64,000 nt of DNA from Chitinophagaceae bacterium UBA4407 (GTDB lineage: Bacteria > Bacteroidota > Bacteroidia > Chitinophagales > Chitinophagaceae), in contig DGQT01000001.1 in assembly GCA_002390845.1 (NCBI GenBank), positions 175,477-239,476 of the forward strand, read 5' to 3'. Below are positions 26,172 to 35,195 of the stretch, one piece after another. A model generated the notes under the pieces. The model saw only the letters and a list, made by a program, of their open reading frames with translations. It searched no databases and had not been told where the DNA came from. Position numbers and translations under genes: made by a program. Within the stretch, counting starts at the first letter, position 1, and each line of letters opens with the position of its first letter.

Positions 26172-26322
26172 AAAAATTTGATATTTTAAAATTGAAATAA
26201 ATGAAACCGAATTTACTTCAATTCATTCATTCTTATTTTAAAAACTGCAATACCCTATTATTTGAGCTTGCGTTGCCTTCAACTTTCGCTAAGGTATTCG
26301 CTAATATAAAAGCTCACTGGAA

Positions 26323-26390
26323 TTTCCGAACGCACAAGTGTGCGACGCAAGAAAAGCTTCATAGATATTCTTCAGCCCGGCTCAAAAAAA
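26323..26390 (-). repeat. Intergenic arm, R orientation, type A core
   Basis: The core is GCACAAGTGTGCGACGCAA at 26332-26350. The outer end is TTCAGCCCGGCTCAAAAAAA, 6 bp from the tolC-family stop. Confidence 0.87.
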
Positions 26391-26395
26391 TCAAA

Positions 26396-27835
26396 TCAGA
26401 ATGTAAGTTTACCCTGGTAAAAGTCGAGCACTTTTGTTCTTAAAACATAATCGTATTTGGCAGCGATAAGATTAATACTGGTGCGATCTAAATTATTTTT
26501 TGCAATTAAATATTCAACTGAAGTTACAGCGCCTGCATTAAACCGCACTTCCGCAGAACGGAACGATTCTGCATAATCCTGCACCTGCTCGGCAAGCCTT
26601 TGATAACGCTCAAAACTTTCGTTCATATTTACATAAGCCTGCTCAATATTTTGCTTTAACTGAATCTTGGTTGTATTTGCTGAAAAGGCTGCCTGCTTCT
26701 CAATAATTGTAGCCTGTTTTAAACGGCTCTTTGCCTGTAAGCCATTCAAGATGGGTATTTGCAAACCGAGGCTTATGTAAGAATTAAAGTTGTTGCTCCA
26801 CTGGTTTGCGTAAGAAATTTTCTGACTGCTGTAAGTGCTTTGTGGCGCAAGTACGGCAAGCTTATCGCTGTTGTATAAAACATACGCATCGGTTGGCTGA
26901 TCTGAAGTACCAACCAACTGCTGCAGCGATGCAATGCTTGAATAATTTGTACCCAAACCACCATTTAAACTAAGCGTTGGATAAAGTAAACCCTTTGCAG
27001 CTTTAATGCCTTTATCTGCACTTTCTTTACGCAGGTCGGCGGCTTTTACAAACGCAAGCTGCTGCAATGCCTGCTGATAAATCTGGTCCACCGTTGCATC
27101 GTATAAAATGGGAATCATGGCATCATTTATTTTTTCAAGCTCCATATCTTTTGAGTAGGGAACATTCATCAATTGCACAAGAGCAATCTTAGAAGTTTCA
27201 AGATTTGCTTTTCCTGCAACCACATTCAGTTCATCGTTACCCAACTGTCCTTTTAAATCATAATAAGTTGCAGGCAATACAGCCCCATCTTTATTCAGTA
27301 TAGCTAACCGGTCAACCTGTTTGCGGGTAACATCAACCTGCTGTGTTGATGCATTCAGCAATTCCTGGTTATTCAAAACCTGTAAGTAAGCCAGTATTAC
27401 ATTGATGGTGATATTATCTTTCTGCTGTTGAAAATCCATTTTACTTGCTTCAAAACTCAGCAGGTTCTGGCGGATATTATTTTTTATTGCAGCGCCGTTC
27501 CATAAAGTAACACTTGCATTTAAACCGTAGTTGGCAAACGTAATATTCTGGTTAGAGTAAGTGTTGGTAAAGGGATCAATGCTGCGGCCCTGGTTAATGC
27601 CATGCGATATATTACCCGATACGAACGGCAACATATTACCCTTCGCCTGCTGCCAGTTTACCTCGCCTGTTTCTGTTGCAAAACCGGCACGGTTTGCATC
27701 GTCGTTATTTTTAATGGCAGCCTCAACGCATTGCTGCAACGTAATTTTACCATGCAGGGCTGTTGTATCCTGTGCAAAATTTTTCTGTAATAAAGCAAAC
27801 AAAAACAGTAATAAAAACAATTCTTTCTTTTTCAT
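26396..27835 (-). CDS. TolC-family outer membrane efflux protein
   Basis: This 479-residue protein has a signal peptide (KKKELFLLLFLFALLQKNFAQ) and the alternating helical and strand pattern of outer-membrane efflux proteins. KITLQQCVEAAIKNNDDANRAGF opens the first repeat and RFNAGAVTSVEYLIAKNNLDRTSINLIAAKYDY is the classic second-repeat motif. A longer in-frame start exists 27 codons upstream, but that segment is encoded by repeat-arm sequence and would bury the signal peptide, so I start at 27835. The ABC ATPase gene lies upstream on the same strand, suggesting a tripartite export system whose permease and adaptor are elsewhere. Confidence 0.9.
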   Translation of the reverse strand: MKKKELFLLLFLFALLQKNFAQDTTALHGKITLQQCVEAAIKNNDDANRAGFATETGEVNWQQAKGNMLPFVSGNISHGINQGRSIDPFTNTYSNQNITFANYGLNASVTLWNGAAIKNNIRQNLLSFEASKMDFQQQKDNITINVILAYLQVLNNQELLNASTQQVDVTRKQVDRLAILNKDGAVLPATYYDLKGQLGNDELNVVAGKANLETSKIALVQLMNVPYSKDMELEKINDAMIPILYDATVDQIYQQALQQLAFVKAADLRKESADKGIKAAKGLLYPTLSLNGGLGTNYSSIASLQQLVGTSDQPTDAYVLYNSDKLAVLAPQSTYSSQKISYANQWSNNFNSYISLGLQIPILNGLQAKSRLKQATIIEKQAAFSANTTKIQLKQNIEQAYVNMNESFERYQRLAEQVQDYAESFRSAEVRFNAGAVTSVEYLIAKNNLDRTSINLIAAKYDYVLRTKVLDFYQGKLTF

Positions 27836-27864
27836 AATACGCTGTATTTCTATAATTCTTTTTT

Positions 27865-27942
27865 TATTTTTTTTAGCCTGGCTTTTGTTCTTTGTGAGGC
27901 ATCTGTTGCGTCGCACACTTGTACAGTTATAACTTTTCTGAA
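27865..27942 (+). repeat. Intergenic arm, F orientation, type A core
   Basis: The outer end is TTTTTTTTAGCCTGGC and the core is TTGCGTCGCACACTTGTAC at 27906-27924. It begins 30 bp from the TolC-family start codon. Confidence 0.85.
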
Positions 27943-27997
27943 CAGTAATTACGGTGTATTATAAAAGCCTGATGATCGTCAATAAAAATCATTTCTT

Positions 27998-28029
27998 CAT
28001 CAAATCACCAAATCATCAAATTATCAAAT
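27998..28029. repeat. Tandem 16-bp repeat beside the ABC ATPase 3' end
   Basis: CATCAAATCACCAAAT (27998-28013) is followed by CATCAAATTATCAAAT (28014-28029), 9 bp from the stop of the next gene. Confidence 0.7.
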
Positions 28030-28037
28030 TCTCTGCC

Positions 28038-28709
28038 TTACTCAATCTTTTCAATTCTTCCATCCAGCAAATGCACGATCCGCTTACCATAAGCCGCATT
28101 TTTTTCGCTATGCGTTACCTGTATAATGGTTACGCCATCTTCTTCATTTAATTTCTTAAACAGCTCCATTATTTCTTCTCCCTGTTTACTGTTAAGATTA
28201 CCGGTTGGTTCATCTGCCAGAATAAGCTTTGGCTTACTTACCAAAGCCCTTGCAATGCCTACCAATTGCTGCTGACCACCCGAAAGCTGTGAAGGGAATA
28301 AATTCTTTTTTCCCACGATCTGGAAGCGGTCAATAATATCAGCAACAATTGCCTGGCGTTCACTTGTTTTTACACTTTGGTAAAGCAACGGCGTTTCAAT
28401 GTTTTCATAAACAGTAAGCTCATCAATTAAATGATATGCCTGGAATACAAAGCCAATGTATTGTTTGTATAACTGCGAACGGTGTTTTTCTTTAAGCAAA
28501 TGAACGGCTTCATGCATGAACAAAAATTCGCCTTCATCAAAACCATCCAGCATACCAATGATATTCAGCAGCGTAGATTTACCAGAACCCGATGGACCCA
28601 TTATAGAAATAAATTCGCCCTCTTTAATAGACAGGCTCAGGTCTTTTAAAAGAAAAGTTCTTACACCGCCAATCGTTATCCATTTCGAAATATGCTTAAG
28701 CTCTATCAT
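28038..28709 (-). CDS. ABC transporter ATPase, LolD/MacB type
   Basis: This 223-residue stand-alone ATPase has Walker A GPSGSGKSTLLN, signature LSGGQQQLVGIARALV, Walker B LILADEPTGNL, and an H-loop in QVTHSEK. The short DEPTGNL and signature combination is that of the LolD/MacB/FtsE branch, which powers extraction or export across the inner membrane. No permease gene is adjacent. The TolC-family gene follows on the same strand, so macrolide- or peptide-type efflux is the likeliest context. Confidence 0.9.
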   Translation of the reverse strand: MIELKHISKWITIGGVRTFLLKDLSLSIKEGEFISIMGPSGSGKSTLLNIIGMLDGFDEGEFLFMHEAVHLLKEKHRSQLYKQYIGFVFQAYHLIDELTVYENIETPLLYQSVKTSERQAIVADIIDRFQIVGKKNLFPSQLSGGQQQLVGIARALVSKPKLILADEPTGNLNSKQGEEIMELFKKLNEEDGVTIIQVTHSEKNAAYGKRIVHLLDGRIEKIE

Positions 28710-28873
28710 ATAGTTGGTTTATAGTTTTATTGCACAATGTTACAAATATGTGCCAATTAAAGTTATACCTGAAAAGCAATGAGTTGTGTCATCGTAACCC
28801 AACCCGGTTGTACGTTTTTGATACACTTGTTGTTCTGTTTCGATGCAATGTGTACCCCTGCTGTTATGTCATT

Positions 28874-29071
28874 GGCGTCAAGCTAATTTTATTTATACAT
28901 CGTTCAAATTCAATGTCTGTATGCTCATTGCCGCATGGCATTGTCCTTGCAACGGCGCTGCACCCGCTTCTTTGCTGCGATATGGCTTGCGCCATCGCAG
29001 CAATTCCGGCTTTGCCGGAACCGAACCGGCTGAGGCGCCTTATGCAAGGACGGGTATTATAACGCACGATG
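28874..29071. repeat. Structured multi-hairpin repeat, copy 2
   Basis: It has the same architecture as the copy at 11871. The outer stem GTCCTTGCA (28943-28951) pairs with TGCAAGGAC (29043-29051). The inner hairpins are TTGCTGCGAT...ATCGCAGCAA and TTCCGGC-TTT-GCCGGAA. Differences between copies are concentrated outside the stems or extend a stem. Confidence 0.8.
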
Positions 29072-29231
29072 GAAACGGCAGTGTAAAATCTTTGAAACCC
29101 TGTACAGAACCATGTTTCAGCTTATAATACTGAATTTTAGCCTGACGCCCTCCTGCTGTTATGTGTATCGCTAATTGCGATTATTACAGGGAGCATGATT
29201 TAGTAATGCTGCCTGCAACATGCCCAATAGT

Positions 29232-29335
29232 GAACAAACCGCTGAAGAGTGCGACGCAACCGGGTTTCATAGTAGTAGTTCAGTTTGGCTCATAAAAATA
29301 TATCACTACGAAATGTTGCTCCTATCAATAAATAC
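29232..29335 (-). repeat. Intergenic arm, R orientation, type A core, extended subgroup
   Basis: The core region GCTGAAGAGTGCGACGCAAC (29241-29260) is followed by the outer end GTTTGGCTCATAAAAAT. Similarity to the copies at 4516 and 37499 continues to about 29335 (AAATGTTGC and ATAAATA motifs). Between 29072 and 29232 I see nothing else to support. Confidence 0.78.
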
Positions 29336-29429
29336 ATCATCAAAAAACATCTGGCACATTAATCTGTACAATTAAAATTCAAGGGAATTGTGTAAGTTCG
29401 GTTTTCCTATCAATCTTCAAAATACAATC

Positions 29430-31424
29430 ATGAGAAAATATTTTTTACTGTTGCTTACTTACGGTGTTGTTTTAAATATTCAAGCGCAAACAAAACGCCC
29501 CCTTTCTCCTGAGGATGTTTACCGCATGCAGGATGTAACCGCACCGCAGGTTTCGCCGGATGGCAACTGGGTGGCTTATGTGTTAACCAGTGTTGACAGC
29601 GCAAAAGATAAACGCGATGATAACATCTGGATGATTAGCTGGGATGGCAAACAAAATATACAACTTACCAATAGCAGCGATGATGAATCATCCCCAAAGT
29701 TCAGCCCCGATGGAAAATATATTTCGTTTCTCTCTTCACGCAAAAGCACTGATAGTAAAGACAAGGATGAACTTGCACAGCTATGGCTTTTGGACAGGCG
29801 TGGCGGTGAAGGCAAAAAGATTACCGATATAACAGGAGATATTGAAGATTATAAATGGAGCCCTGATGGAAGCAAGGTTTTATTGGTAATAAAAGACCAG
29901 GACTTTAGCGATACCGCTTCCAGCGAAGTGCGTAAACCTTATGCAATGGACCGCTATCATTTTAAACAGGATTACATTGGGTATTTAGACAGAAGAGCTA
30001 CGCATTTGTACCTGTTTGATATTGCTTCAAAAAAAACTGACACGCTTACTACTGGTATTTACGATGAAACCGAACCTTCTTTTAACAACAACGGCACACA
30101 AATCGTATTCACCAGCAACCGCACCGAAGACCCGGATAAAAATGAGAATACAGATATCTACTTAATGGATGTAAAGCCCGGCGCGGCAATGAAAAAATTA
30201 ACCTCTTGGGCTGGTGCTGATCATGATCCTGCTTTTAGTCCCGATGGCAATACTATCGCTTATCTTCAAAGCAGCAGCAATGAAAAATTCACCATGTACG
30301 GGCAGGACATTCTTGCAATAATTCCCAAAGACGGTGGTGAACCAAGGCTGCTTTCAAAAGCAGCGGACCGCCCGGTTACAATGATGCGTTGGAGTAAAGA
30401 TGGTTATTACATTGCCTGCCTTATGGAGGATGACCGCCAAAGCAATGTAGTTACTTACAATGTAAGAACCGGCAACACCACCAAACTTTCAACCGGCGAC
30501 AGGGCTACTTTTGGTTTAGAGTTAAATCCAGCAACCGGCTCGTGGTTAGCACTCATGAGCGAGCCGCATTTACCATTTGAATTATTCACCATCGAAAATG
30601 GCAATACCAAACGGTTAACTTATACGCAGGATTCTTTTCTTGCGCCGCTTCAATTACCTACAGTAGAAGGTTTCAAAAGCAAGAGTAAAGACGGCACAAT
30701 TGTATCAGGAATTTTATATAAACCTGTCAATGCAGAAGCCGGAAAAAAATTACCACTGGTTCTTTATGTGCATGGCGGCCCGGTAGCGCAGGATGATTAT
30801 GAGTTTGATATTATTCCCCAAATAATCGCCAGCAATGGCTATGCTGTTGCACAGGTAAATTACCGTGGCAGCAGTGGCCGAGGCGTAGATTTTACAAGAG
30901 CCATATATTCAGACTGGGGCAACAAAGAAGTAATGGATCTTGTTGGTGCTGCCGATTATCTGATTGCCCAGGGCATTGCCGATGAAACCCGCATGGGTAT
31001 TGGCGGCTGGAGTTATGGTGGCATATTAACCGATTACATGATTGCTTCAGATACACGCTTTAAAGCCGGTTGCAGTGGTGCCGGCAGTGCTTTGCAGTTA
31101 AGTATGTACGGCGTAGATCAGTACATAACTCAATACGAAACAGAGTTGGGTGTGCCCTGGAAAAACCTGGAGAAATGGCTGAAAGTTTCTTACCCATTTT
31201 TAAAGGCCGATAAAATAAAAACGCCCACACTTTTTATGGCCGATGAAAAAGATTTTAATGTGCCCACCGTGGGTGCAGAACAAATGTACCAGGCACTAAA
31301 ATCGAATGGCGTACCTACACAATTGGTAATTTATCCCGGCCAGCATCATGGGCTTAGCACACCAAGTTACCAGGTTGACCGCTATACAAGATACCTTGAA
31401 TGGTTTGGTAAATACTTAAAATAA
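29430..31424 (+). CDS. S9 family prolyl-oligopeptidase-like peptidase
   Basis: This 664-residue secreted protein has a signal peptide (RKYFLLLLTYGVVLNIQAQ), then a WD40-like beta-propeller (FSPDGKYISFLSS, AFSPDGNTIAYLQS). A C-terminal alpha/beta hydrolase domain follows, with the nucleophile elbow GIGGWSYGGILTDYM, an Asp in ADEKDFNVP, and a His in YPGQHHGLS. It should cleave short peptides, probably in the periplasm. An upstream in-frame ATG would add 14 residues before the signal, so the start at 29430 is preferred. Confidence 0.92.
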   Translation: MRKYFLLLLTYGVVLNIQAQTKRPLSPEDVYRMQDVTAPQVSPDGNWVAYVLTSVDSAKDKRDDNIWMISWDGKQNIQLTNSSDDESSPKFSPDGKYISFLSSRKSTDSKDKDELAQLWLLDRRGGEGKKITDITGDIEDYKWSPDGSKVLLVIKDQDFSDTASSEVRKPYAMDRYHFKQDYIGYLDRRATHLYLFDIASKKTDTLTTGIYDETEPSFNNNGTQIVFTSNRTEDPDKNENTDIYLMDVKPGAAMKKLTSWAGADHDPAFSPDGNTIAYLQSSSNEKFTMYGQDILAIIPKDGGEPRLLSKAADRPVTMMRWSKDGYYIACLMEDDRQSNVVTYNVRTGNTTKLSTGDRATFGLELNPATGSWLALMSEPHLPFELFTIENGNTKRLTYTQDSFLAPLQLPTVEGFKSKSKDGTIVSGILYKPVNAEAGKKLPLVLYVHGGPVAQDDYEFDIIPQIIASNGYAVAQVNYRGSSGRGVDFTRAIYSDWGNKEVMDLVGAADYLIAQGIADETRMGIGGWSYGGILTDYMIASDTRFKAGCSGAGSALQLSMYGVDQYITQYETELGVPWKNLEKWLKVSYPFLKADKIKTPTLFMADEKDFNVPTVGAEQMYQALKSNGVPTQLVIYPGQHHGLSTPSYQVDRYTRYLEWFGKYLK

Positions 31425-31430
31425 AAAGGC

Positions 31431-31645
31431 ATTTTATGAGCCAGAGTAGTGAGCGGAGCCGAACCATGATCAATATGGCATCGCCGGTTGCGTCGCACAC
31501 TTGTACTGAAGAATGGCTATCAGCCATTGGCTGTTAGATAATAGCTAAAGGCTAAAAGCTGGCAGCCTTTGACGCATGATGTTCCGAACGTACAAGTGAG
31601 TGACACAACAGGCGATGCTCAAAGATAAAATGCCGGTAACAAAAA
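31431..31645. repeat. Inverted-repeat element: F arm (type A, with insertion) plus R arm (type B)
   Basis: The F arm starts TTTTATGAGCCAGAG and carries an inserted GTGAGCGGAGCCGAACCATG at 31449-31468 before the core TTGCGTCGCACACTTGTAC (31488-31506). The R arm has core TACAAGTGAGTGACACAAC at 31591-31609 and outer end TGCCGGTAACAAAAAA. A GGCTA/AGCC-rich inverted stretch lies between. Confidence 0.82.
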
Positions 31646-31677
31646 ACTAAAGACTGTACACCACAAACTGATTTTAT

Positions 31678-33081
31678 ATGCCTGAACGTCCTTACACCTA
31701 CTACGACTTTACGCTTAGTCTTTGCCCGGAATGTTTGCGCAGGATAGATGCAAAAATTGTATTTGAAAACAATCATGTTTTCATGCTGAAAACCTGTCCT
31801 GAACACGGTTTCAGCAAAGTGCTGATAGCAACAGATGTAGAGTATTACAAGAACATCCGCAACTACAATAAGGCAAGTGAAATACCATTAAAGTTTAATA
31901 CTAAAACACATTATGGCTGCCCTTATGATTGTGGCTTGTGCCAGGATCATGAGCAGCACAGTTGCTTAACCGTAGTGGAAATTACAGACCGCTGCAACCT
32001 TACGTGTCCCACCTGTTACGCGATGAGTTCACCGCATTATGGAAGGCACAGAACATTGGAAGAAGTGGAACGCATGCTGGACATCATTGTTGAGAACGAA
32101 GGCAAACCTGATGTAGTGCAGATCAGCGGAGGCGAACCAACTGTGCATCCCGATTTTTTTGCAATACTGGATTTAGCAAAAACAAAACCCATTAAACATT
32201 TAATGGTAAACACCAATGGTATTCGCATAGCAAAGGATAAAGAATTTGTAAAGCGGCTGGCATCGTATATGCCCGACTTTGAAATTTATTTACAGTTTGA
32301 TTCTTTTAAACCCGAAGTGTTAAAAACCTTGCGTGGGCAGGATCTCACGGAAGTGCGTATGAAAGCACTGGAACATTTGAATGAGTTCAATCTTTCCACA
32401 ACACTGGTGGTTACATTGCAAAAAGGATTGAATGATGATGAGATTGGAAAGATCATTGAATTTGCTTTAAAGCAACCTTGTGTAAGAGGGGTAACATTGC
32501 AACCCACGCAAATTGCCGGAAGGCTGGAAAATTTTGATCCTGCCACAGACCGGATTACACTTACCAATGTGCGCCAAAAAATACTTGAACAAACAAATGT
32601 TTTTCAGCCAAACGATATTATTCCTGTTCCCTGCAACCCGGATGCTTTGGCAATGGGTTATGTATTAAAACTCGCAGGCCAGGTTTTCCCTATGACGCGG
32701 TATGTAGACCCTGCTGTTTTGCTCAACAACAGCCGCAATACGATTGTGTATGAGCAGGATGAACAACTGCATGCACATATGCTTAAGATTTTCAGCACCG
32801 GCATTTCTGTTGACAGGGTAGATGGCAATGTTAAAGAGTTACTCTGCTGTTTGCCGCAGATACATGCGCCGGGTTTGAGTTATGATAATTTATTTCGTAT
32901 TATTATCATGCGGTTTATTGATGCGTGGGACTTTGATGTGCGAGCCATTAAAAAAAGCTGCGTACATATTGTGCATAAAGATGGCCGCATTATTCCTTTT
33001 GAAACGATGAATCTTTTTTACCGGGATGATAAAGAAGATATCGTAAAAAAATTGCAGGCAGAAAGAGTAAAAATTATATGA
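31678..33081 (+). CDS. Radical SAM protein of the MJ0619 / tetraether-synthase-like family
   Basis: This 467-residue protein has the cluster-binding CxxxCxxC in VEITDRCNLTCPTCYA (residues about 100-115) and a GGEPT motif downstream. It is preceded by an N-terminal zinc-ribbon-like region: SLCPECLRRI, then KTCPEHGFS. A further Cys group, YGCPYDCGLCQDHEQHSC, lies just before the SAM motif. This layout matches the MJ0619-type family, an archaeal member of which joins lipid chains (tetraether lipid synthase). Whether this protein acts on lipids is unknown. Two small membrane protein genes overlap or closely follow it. Confidence 0.85.
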   Translation: MPERPYTYYDFTLSLCPECLRRIDAKIVFENNHVFMLKTCPEHGFSKVLIATDVEYYKNIRNYNKASEIPLKFNTKTHYGCPYDCGLCQDHEQHSCLTVVEITDRCNLTCPTCYAMSSPHYGRHRTLEEVERMLDIIVENEGKPDVVQISGGEPTVHPDFFAILDLAKTKPIKHLMVNTNGIRIAKDKEFVKRLASYMPDFEIYLQFDSFKPEVLKTLRGQDLTEVRMKALEHLNEFNLSTTLVVTLQKGLNDDEIGKIIEFALKQPCVRGVTLQPTQIAGRLENFDPATDRITLTNVRQKILEQTNVFQPNDIIPVPCNPDALAMGYVLKLAGQVFPMTRYVDPAVLLNNSRNTIVYEQDEQLHAHMLKIFSTGISVDRVDGNVKELLCCLPQIHAPGLSYDNLFRIIIMRFIDAWDFDVRAIKKSCVHIVHKDGRIIPFETMNLFYRDDKEDIVKKLQAERVKII

Positions 33082-33344
33082 AAGCATCAACAAAAGTTAT
33101 TCTTACTAATACAGTAATAATTTTATGTTTATTGGGCTTAAATTTTGTTACAACCACTGAAAAGGGAAATCATATTTTAGGGCGATTTGCTTTTGCAGGA
33201 ATTTTTATTCTGTTAACAGGCTTAGTAAATATAGGGATTGGAATAGGTAAACTGGTGGATAAAAAAGAAGAAGGGCAATCATTTATTTTATTTGGAGGTA
33301 TTATTTTAGTAATAGGTTTTTCTGTATGTACCGTTCTTACATAA
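33078..33344 (+). CDS. Small membrane protein A, 88 residues
   Basis: It overlaps the radical SAM stop by 4 nt (ATGA), so translation is probably coupled. Three hydrophobic segments are evident: VILTNTVIILCLLGLNFV, FAFAGIFILLTGLVNIGI, and FILFGGIILVIGFSVC. A charged DKKEEG loop separates the last two. No named family is recognised. It resembles the next gene in layout (KV-L-N start, FAF in the second segment, a final GxSxC), suggesting a duplicated pair. Confidence 0.8.
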   Translation: MKASTKVILTNTVIILCLLGLNFVTTTEKGNHILGRFAFAGIFILLTGLVNIGIGIGKLVDKKEEGQSFILFGGIILVIGFSVCTVLT

Positions 33345-33362
33345 TTTTAAAACGTATTTCAA

Positions 33363-33650
33363 ATGAGCAATATGAAACTCGCTTACAAAATAGTATTGAT
33401 AAATATCGCCATTGCAATTGTTATTACCATTTTAATCGTCTTAGCTGATTCAGGGAATTTTAGTGTATCTGGTGAAACAGCTTTTGCTTTCGGTCTCGTT
33501 TGCCTTGGTATTGGTTTGCTTGATCTTTTTTTGGGCTTTATATTTCTGTTGGCTGGCGCAGCCGAGTGGCGCAATGGCTTTTTATTAAGTGGTGCTGCAC
33601 TTTTATTACTGAGCGGCATTTCCTGTGGTGGCGGCGTTATACATTTATAA
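33363..33650 (+). CDS. Small membrane protein B, 95 residues
   Basis: It starts 18 nt after protein A and has the same three-segment layout: KIVLINIAIAIVITILIVL, then FAFGLVCLGIGLLDLFLG, then LLSGAALLLLSGISC. It is probably a diverged paralogue of protein A and part of the same transcript as the radical SAM gene. The function is unknown. Confidence 0.78.
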   Translation: MSNMKLAYKIVLINIAIAIVITILIVLADSGNFSVSGETAFAFGLVCLGIGLLDLFLGFIFLLAGAAEWRNGFLLSGAALLLLSGISCGGGVIHL

Positions 33651-33690
33651 TAGTTAATTTATTTCGCTGTTGAGTGCTCAATATCTTTGA

Positions 33691-33787
33691 GAAAGTACAA
33701 GAGTGCGACGAATCCCGAAAGTTTTCGGGATGGGATAAATGTACAAGAGAACTTCAATTGAAATACTTTTGCCGGGTACAAAAAAAT
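33691..33787 (-). repeat. Intergenic arm, R orientation, type A core interrupted by a palindrome
   Basis: The core GTACAAGAGTGCGACG (33695-33710) is broken by the palindrome TCCCGAAAGTTTTCGGGA (33713-33730). The arm resumes and ends TTGCCGGGTACAAAAAAA, 7 bp before the next start codon. TACTTTTG at 33764-33771 inside the arm matches a -7 box for the following gene, without a clear -33 box. Confidence 0.78.
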
Positions 33788-33794
33788 TATACTT

Positions 33795-34814
33795 ATGAAA
33801 TACAAATTGCTTGGAAGATCGGGATTAAAAGTTTCTGAATTATGTCTTGGCACCATGGGCTTTGGAACAGAGAATGGTTGGGGTGCTACAAAAGAAGTGA
33901 GCTTCGAAATAATGGAAGCATTTGCCAATGCAGGCGGTAATTTTTTAGATACCGCTAATGTTTATAAACTGGGTACCAGCGAAAAAATTATTGGTGAATT
34001 TATCAGCAGCCGCGACCGTGATTATTTTGTACTTGCCACAAAATATTCCCTGCTTGATAATAAAACAAACCCAAATGCCAGCGGCAATAACCGCAAGAAT
34101 ATGATGCGCAGCGTGGAGGCAAGTTTACAACGTTTGCAAACAGATTTTATTGATGTTTTTTACCTGCATATATGGGATGATCTTACGCCGATTGATGAAG
34201 TGCTTCGTGGCCTCGATGATTTGGTTCGCCAGGGGAAAATAAATTATATCGCCATTAGCGACACGCCTGCCTGGGTAGTTTCGAAAGGTAACACAATCGC
34301 TGAAATAATGGGCTGGAGCCAGTTTGCAGCTTTGCAGGTAGAGTACAGTTTATTGCAGCGCACGCCAGAAAGAGAGTTGATCCCCATGGCAAAACACTTT
34401 GGTATTACCCTTACACCATGGGCACCGCTTGCAGGTGGCGCATTAACAGGAAAATATTTACGCGGCGATTTTGGTCGCATAAAAGAAGGCAGTAACCGGC
34501 TGAATGAAAGAAGCGAAAATATTACCAGGGAAGTAATTGCCATTGCAGATGAATTGGGTGTTCAGGCGAGCCATGTAGCATTAAAGTGGACGATGCAGCA
34601 AGGCTTTTCTTCTATACCGATTGTGGGTGCAACAAAGCTTAGCCAGCTTGAAGAAAACCTAAAAACAATTGATGTAATTCTGTCTGCAGATCACATGCAA
34701 CGCTTAGATAAAGTAAGTGAAATTCCCCTTGGTTTTCCCGGTGATTTCTTTAAAGAAGATGGTGTGCGTCAAAATAATTTTGGAGGGTTTTACGATAAGA
34801 TTGAAAAAAGATAG
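33795..34814 (+). CDS. Aldo/keto reductase
   Basis: This 339-residue (alpha/beta)8-barrel oxidoreductase uses NADPH to reduce carbonyls. It shows FLDTANVYKLGTSEKIIGEF (catalytic Asp and Tyr), FVLATKYSLL (catalytic Lys), DVFYLHIWD (His), and a C-terminal cofactor segment FSSIPIVGATKLSQLEENL. The LGTMGFG start and YAKR/Tas-like pattern indicate the bacterial general AKR group. The substrate is unknown. Confidence 0.92.
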   Translation: MKYKLLGRSGLKVSELCLGTMGFGTENGWGATKEVSFEIMEAFANAGGNFLDTANVYKLGTSEKIIGEFISSRDRDYFVLATKYSLLDNKTNPNASGNNRKNMMRSVEASLQRLQTDFIDVFYLHIWDDLTPIDEVLRGLDDLVRQGKINYIAISDTPAWVVSKGNTIAEIMGWSQFAALQVEYSLLQRTPERELIPMAKHFGITLTPWAPLAGGALTGKYLRGDFGRIKEGSNRLNERSENITREVIAIADELGVQASHVALKWTMQQGFSSIPIVGATKLSQLEENLKTIDVILSADHMQRLDKVSEIPLGFPGDFFKEDGVRQNNFGGFYDKIEKR

Positions 34815-34897
34815 TTTATTGGTTTTGTATAAAGAGCAGCAAGTTTTGCATACATGCAATTGTTTATAGCAAGGTAGTAGGGTATAAGAAAAAAGAA

Positions 34898-35192
34898 TTT
34901 TTATTAACCCTGCTTTTATGCAAATGGCATCACTGGTTGCGTCGCGCTCTTGTACTTACTGATCATGCTTCAACAAATCCACAACCAGTTTTAAAGGTAT
35001 TTTACATTAAACCTTTCGGGGCTTTACTGCAATCCGTGGTTTGAGATAATTATTGCCCTTTTACTTTATATTGCTATAATAAATGGTTTGCAAATCTAAA
35101 TGTTGGTGCACATTGCTCAGAAAAAATAGGAAAGTACAAGTGAGTGACACAACAAAAGCTAAATAGCAGTAGTACAGCAGAAACCCAAAAAA
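34898..35192. repeat. Inverted-repeat element: F arm (type A) plus R arm (type B)
   Basis: The F core is TTGCGTCGCGCTCTTGTAC at 34937-34955 with a worn outer end. The R core is GTACAAGTGAGTGACACAAC at 35134-35153 with outer end GAAACCCAAAAAAG, 3 bp before the Crp gene. The roughly 160 bp between have no supportable gene. Confidence 0.8.
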
Positions 35193-35195
35193 GAT

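Noticed and set aside
27836..27916. A 27-residue N-terminal extension of the TolC-family protein
   Set aside because: The segment is encoded by the F-arm flank and would place a basic stretch before the signal peptide.
28730..29127. Plus-strand frames across the structured repeat (and 11821-12057 in copy 1)
   Set aside because: Both copies leave frames open, but frameshifts between copies break the reading and RNA-like stems explain the conservation better.
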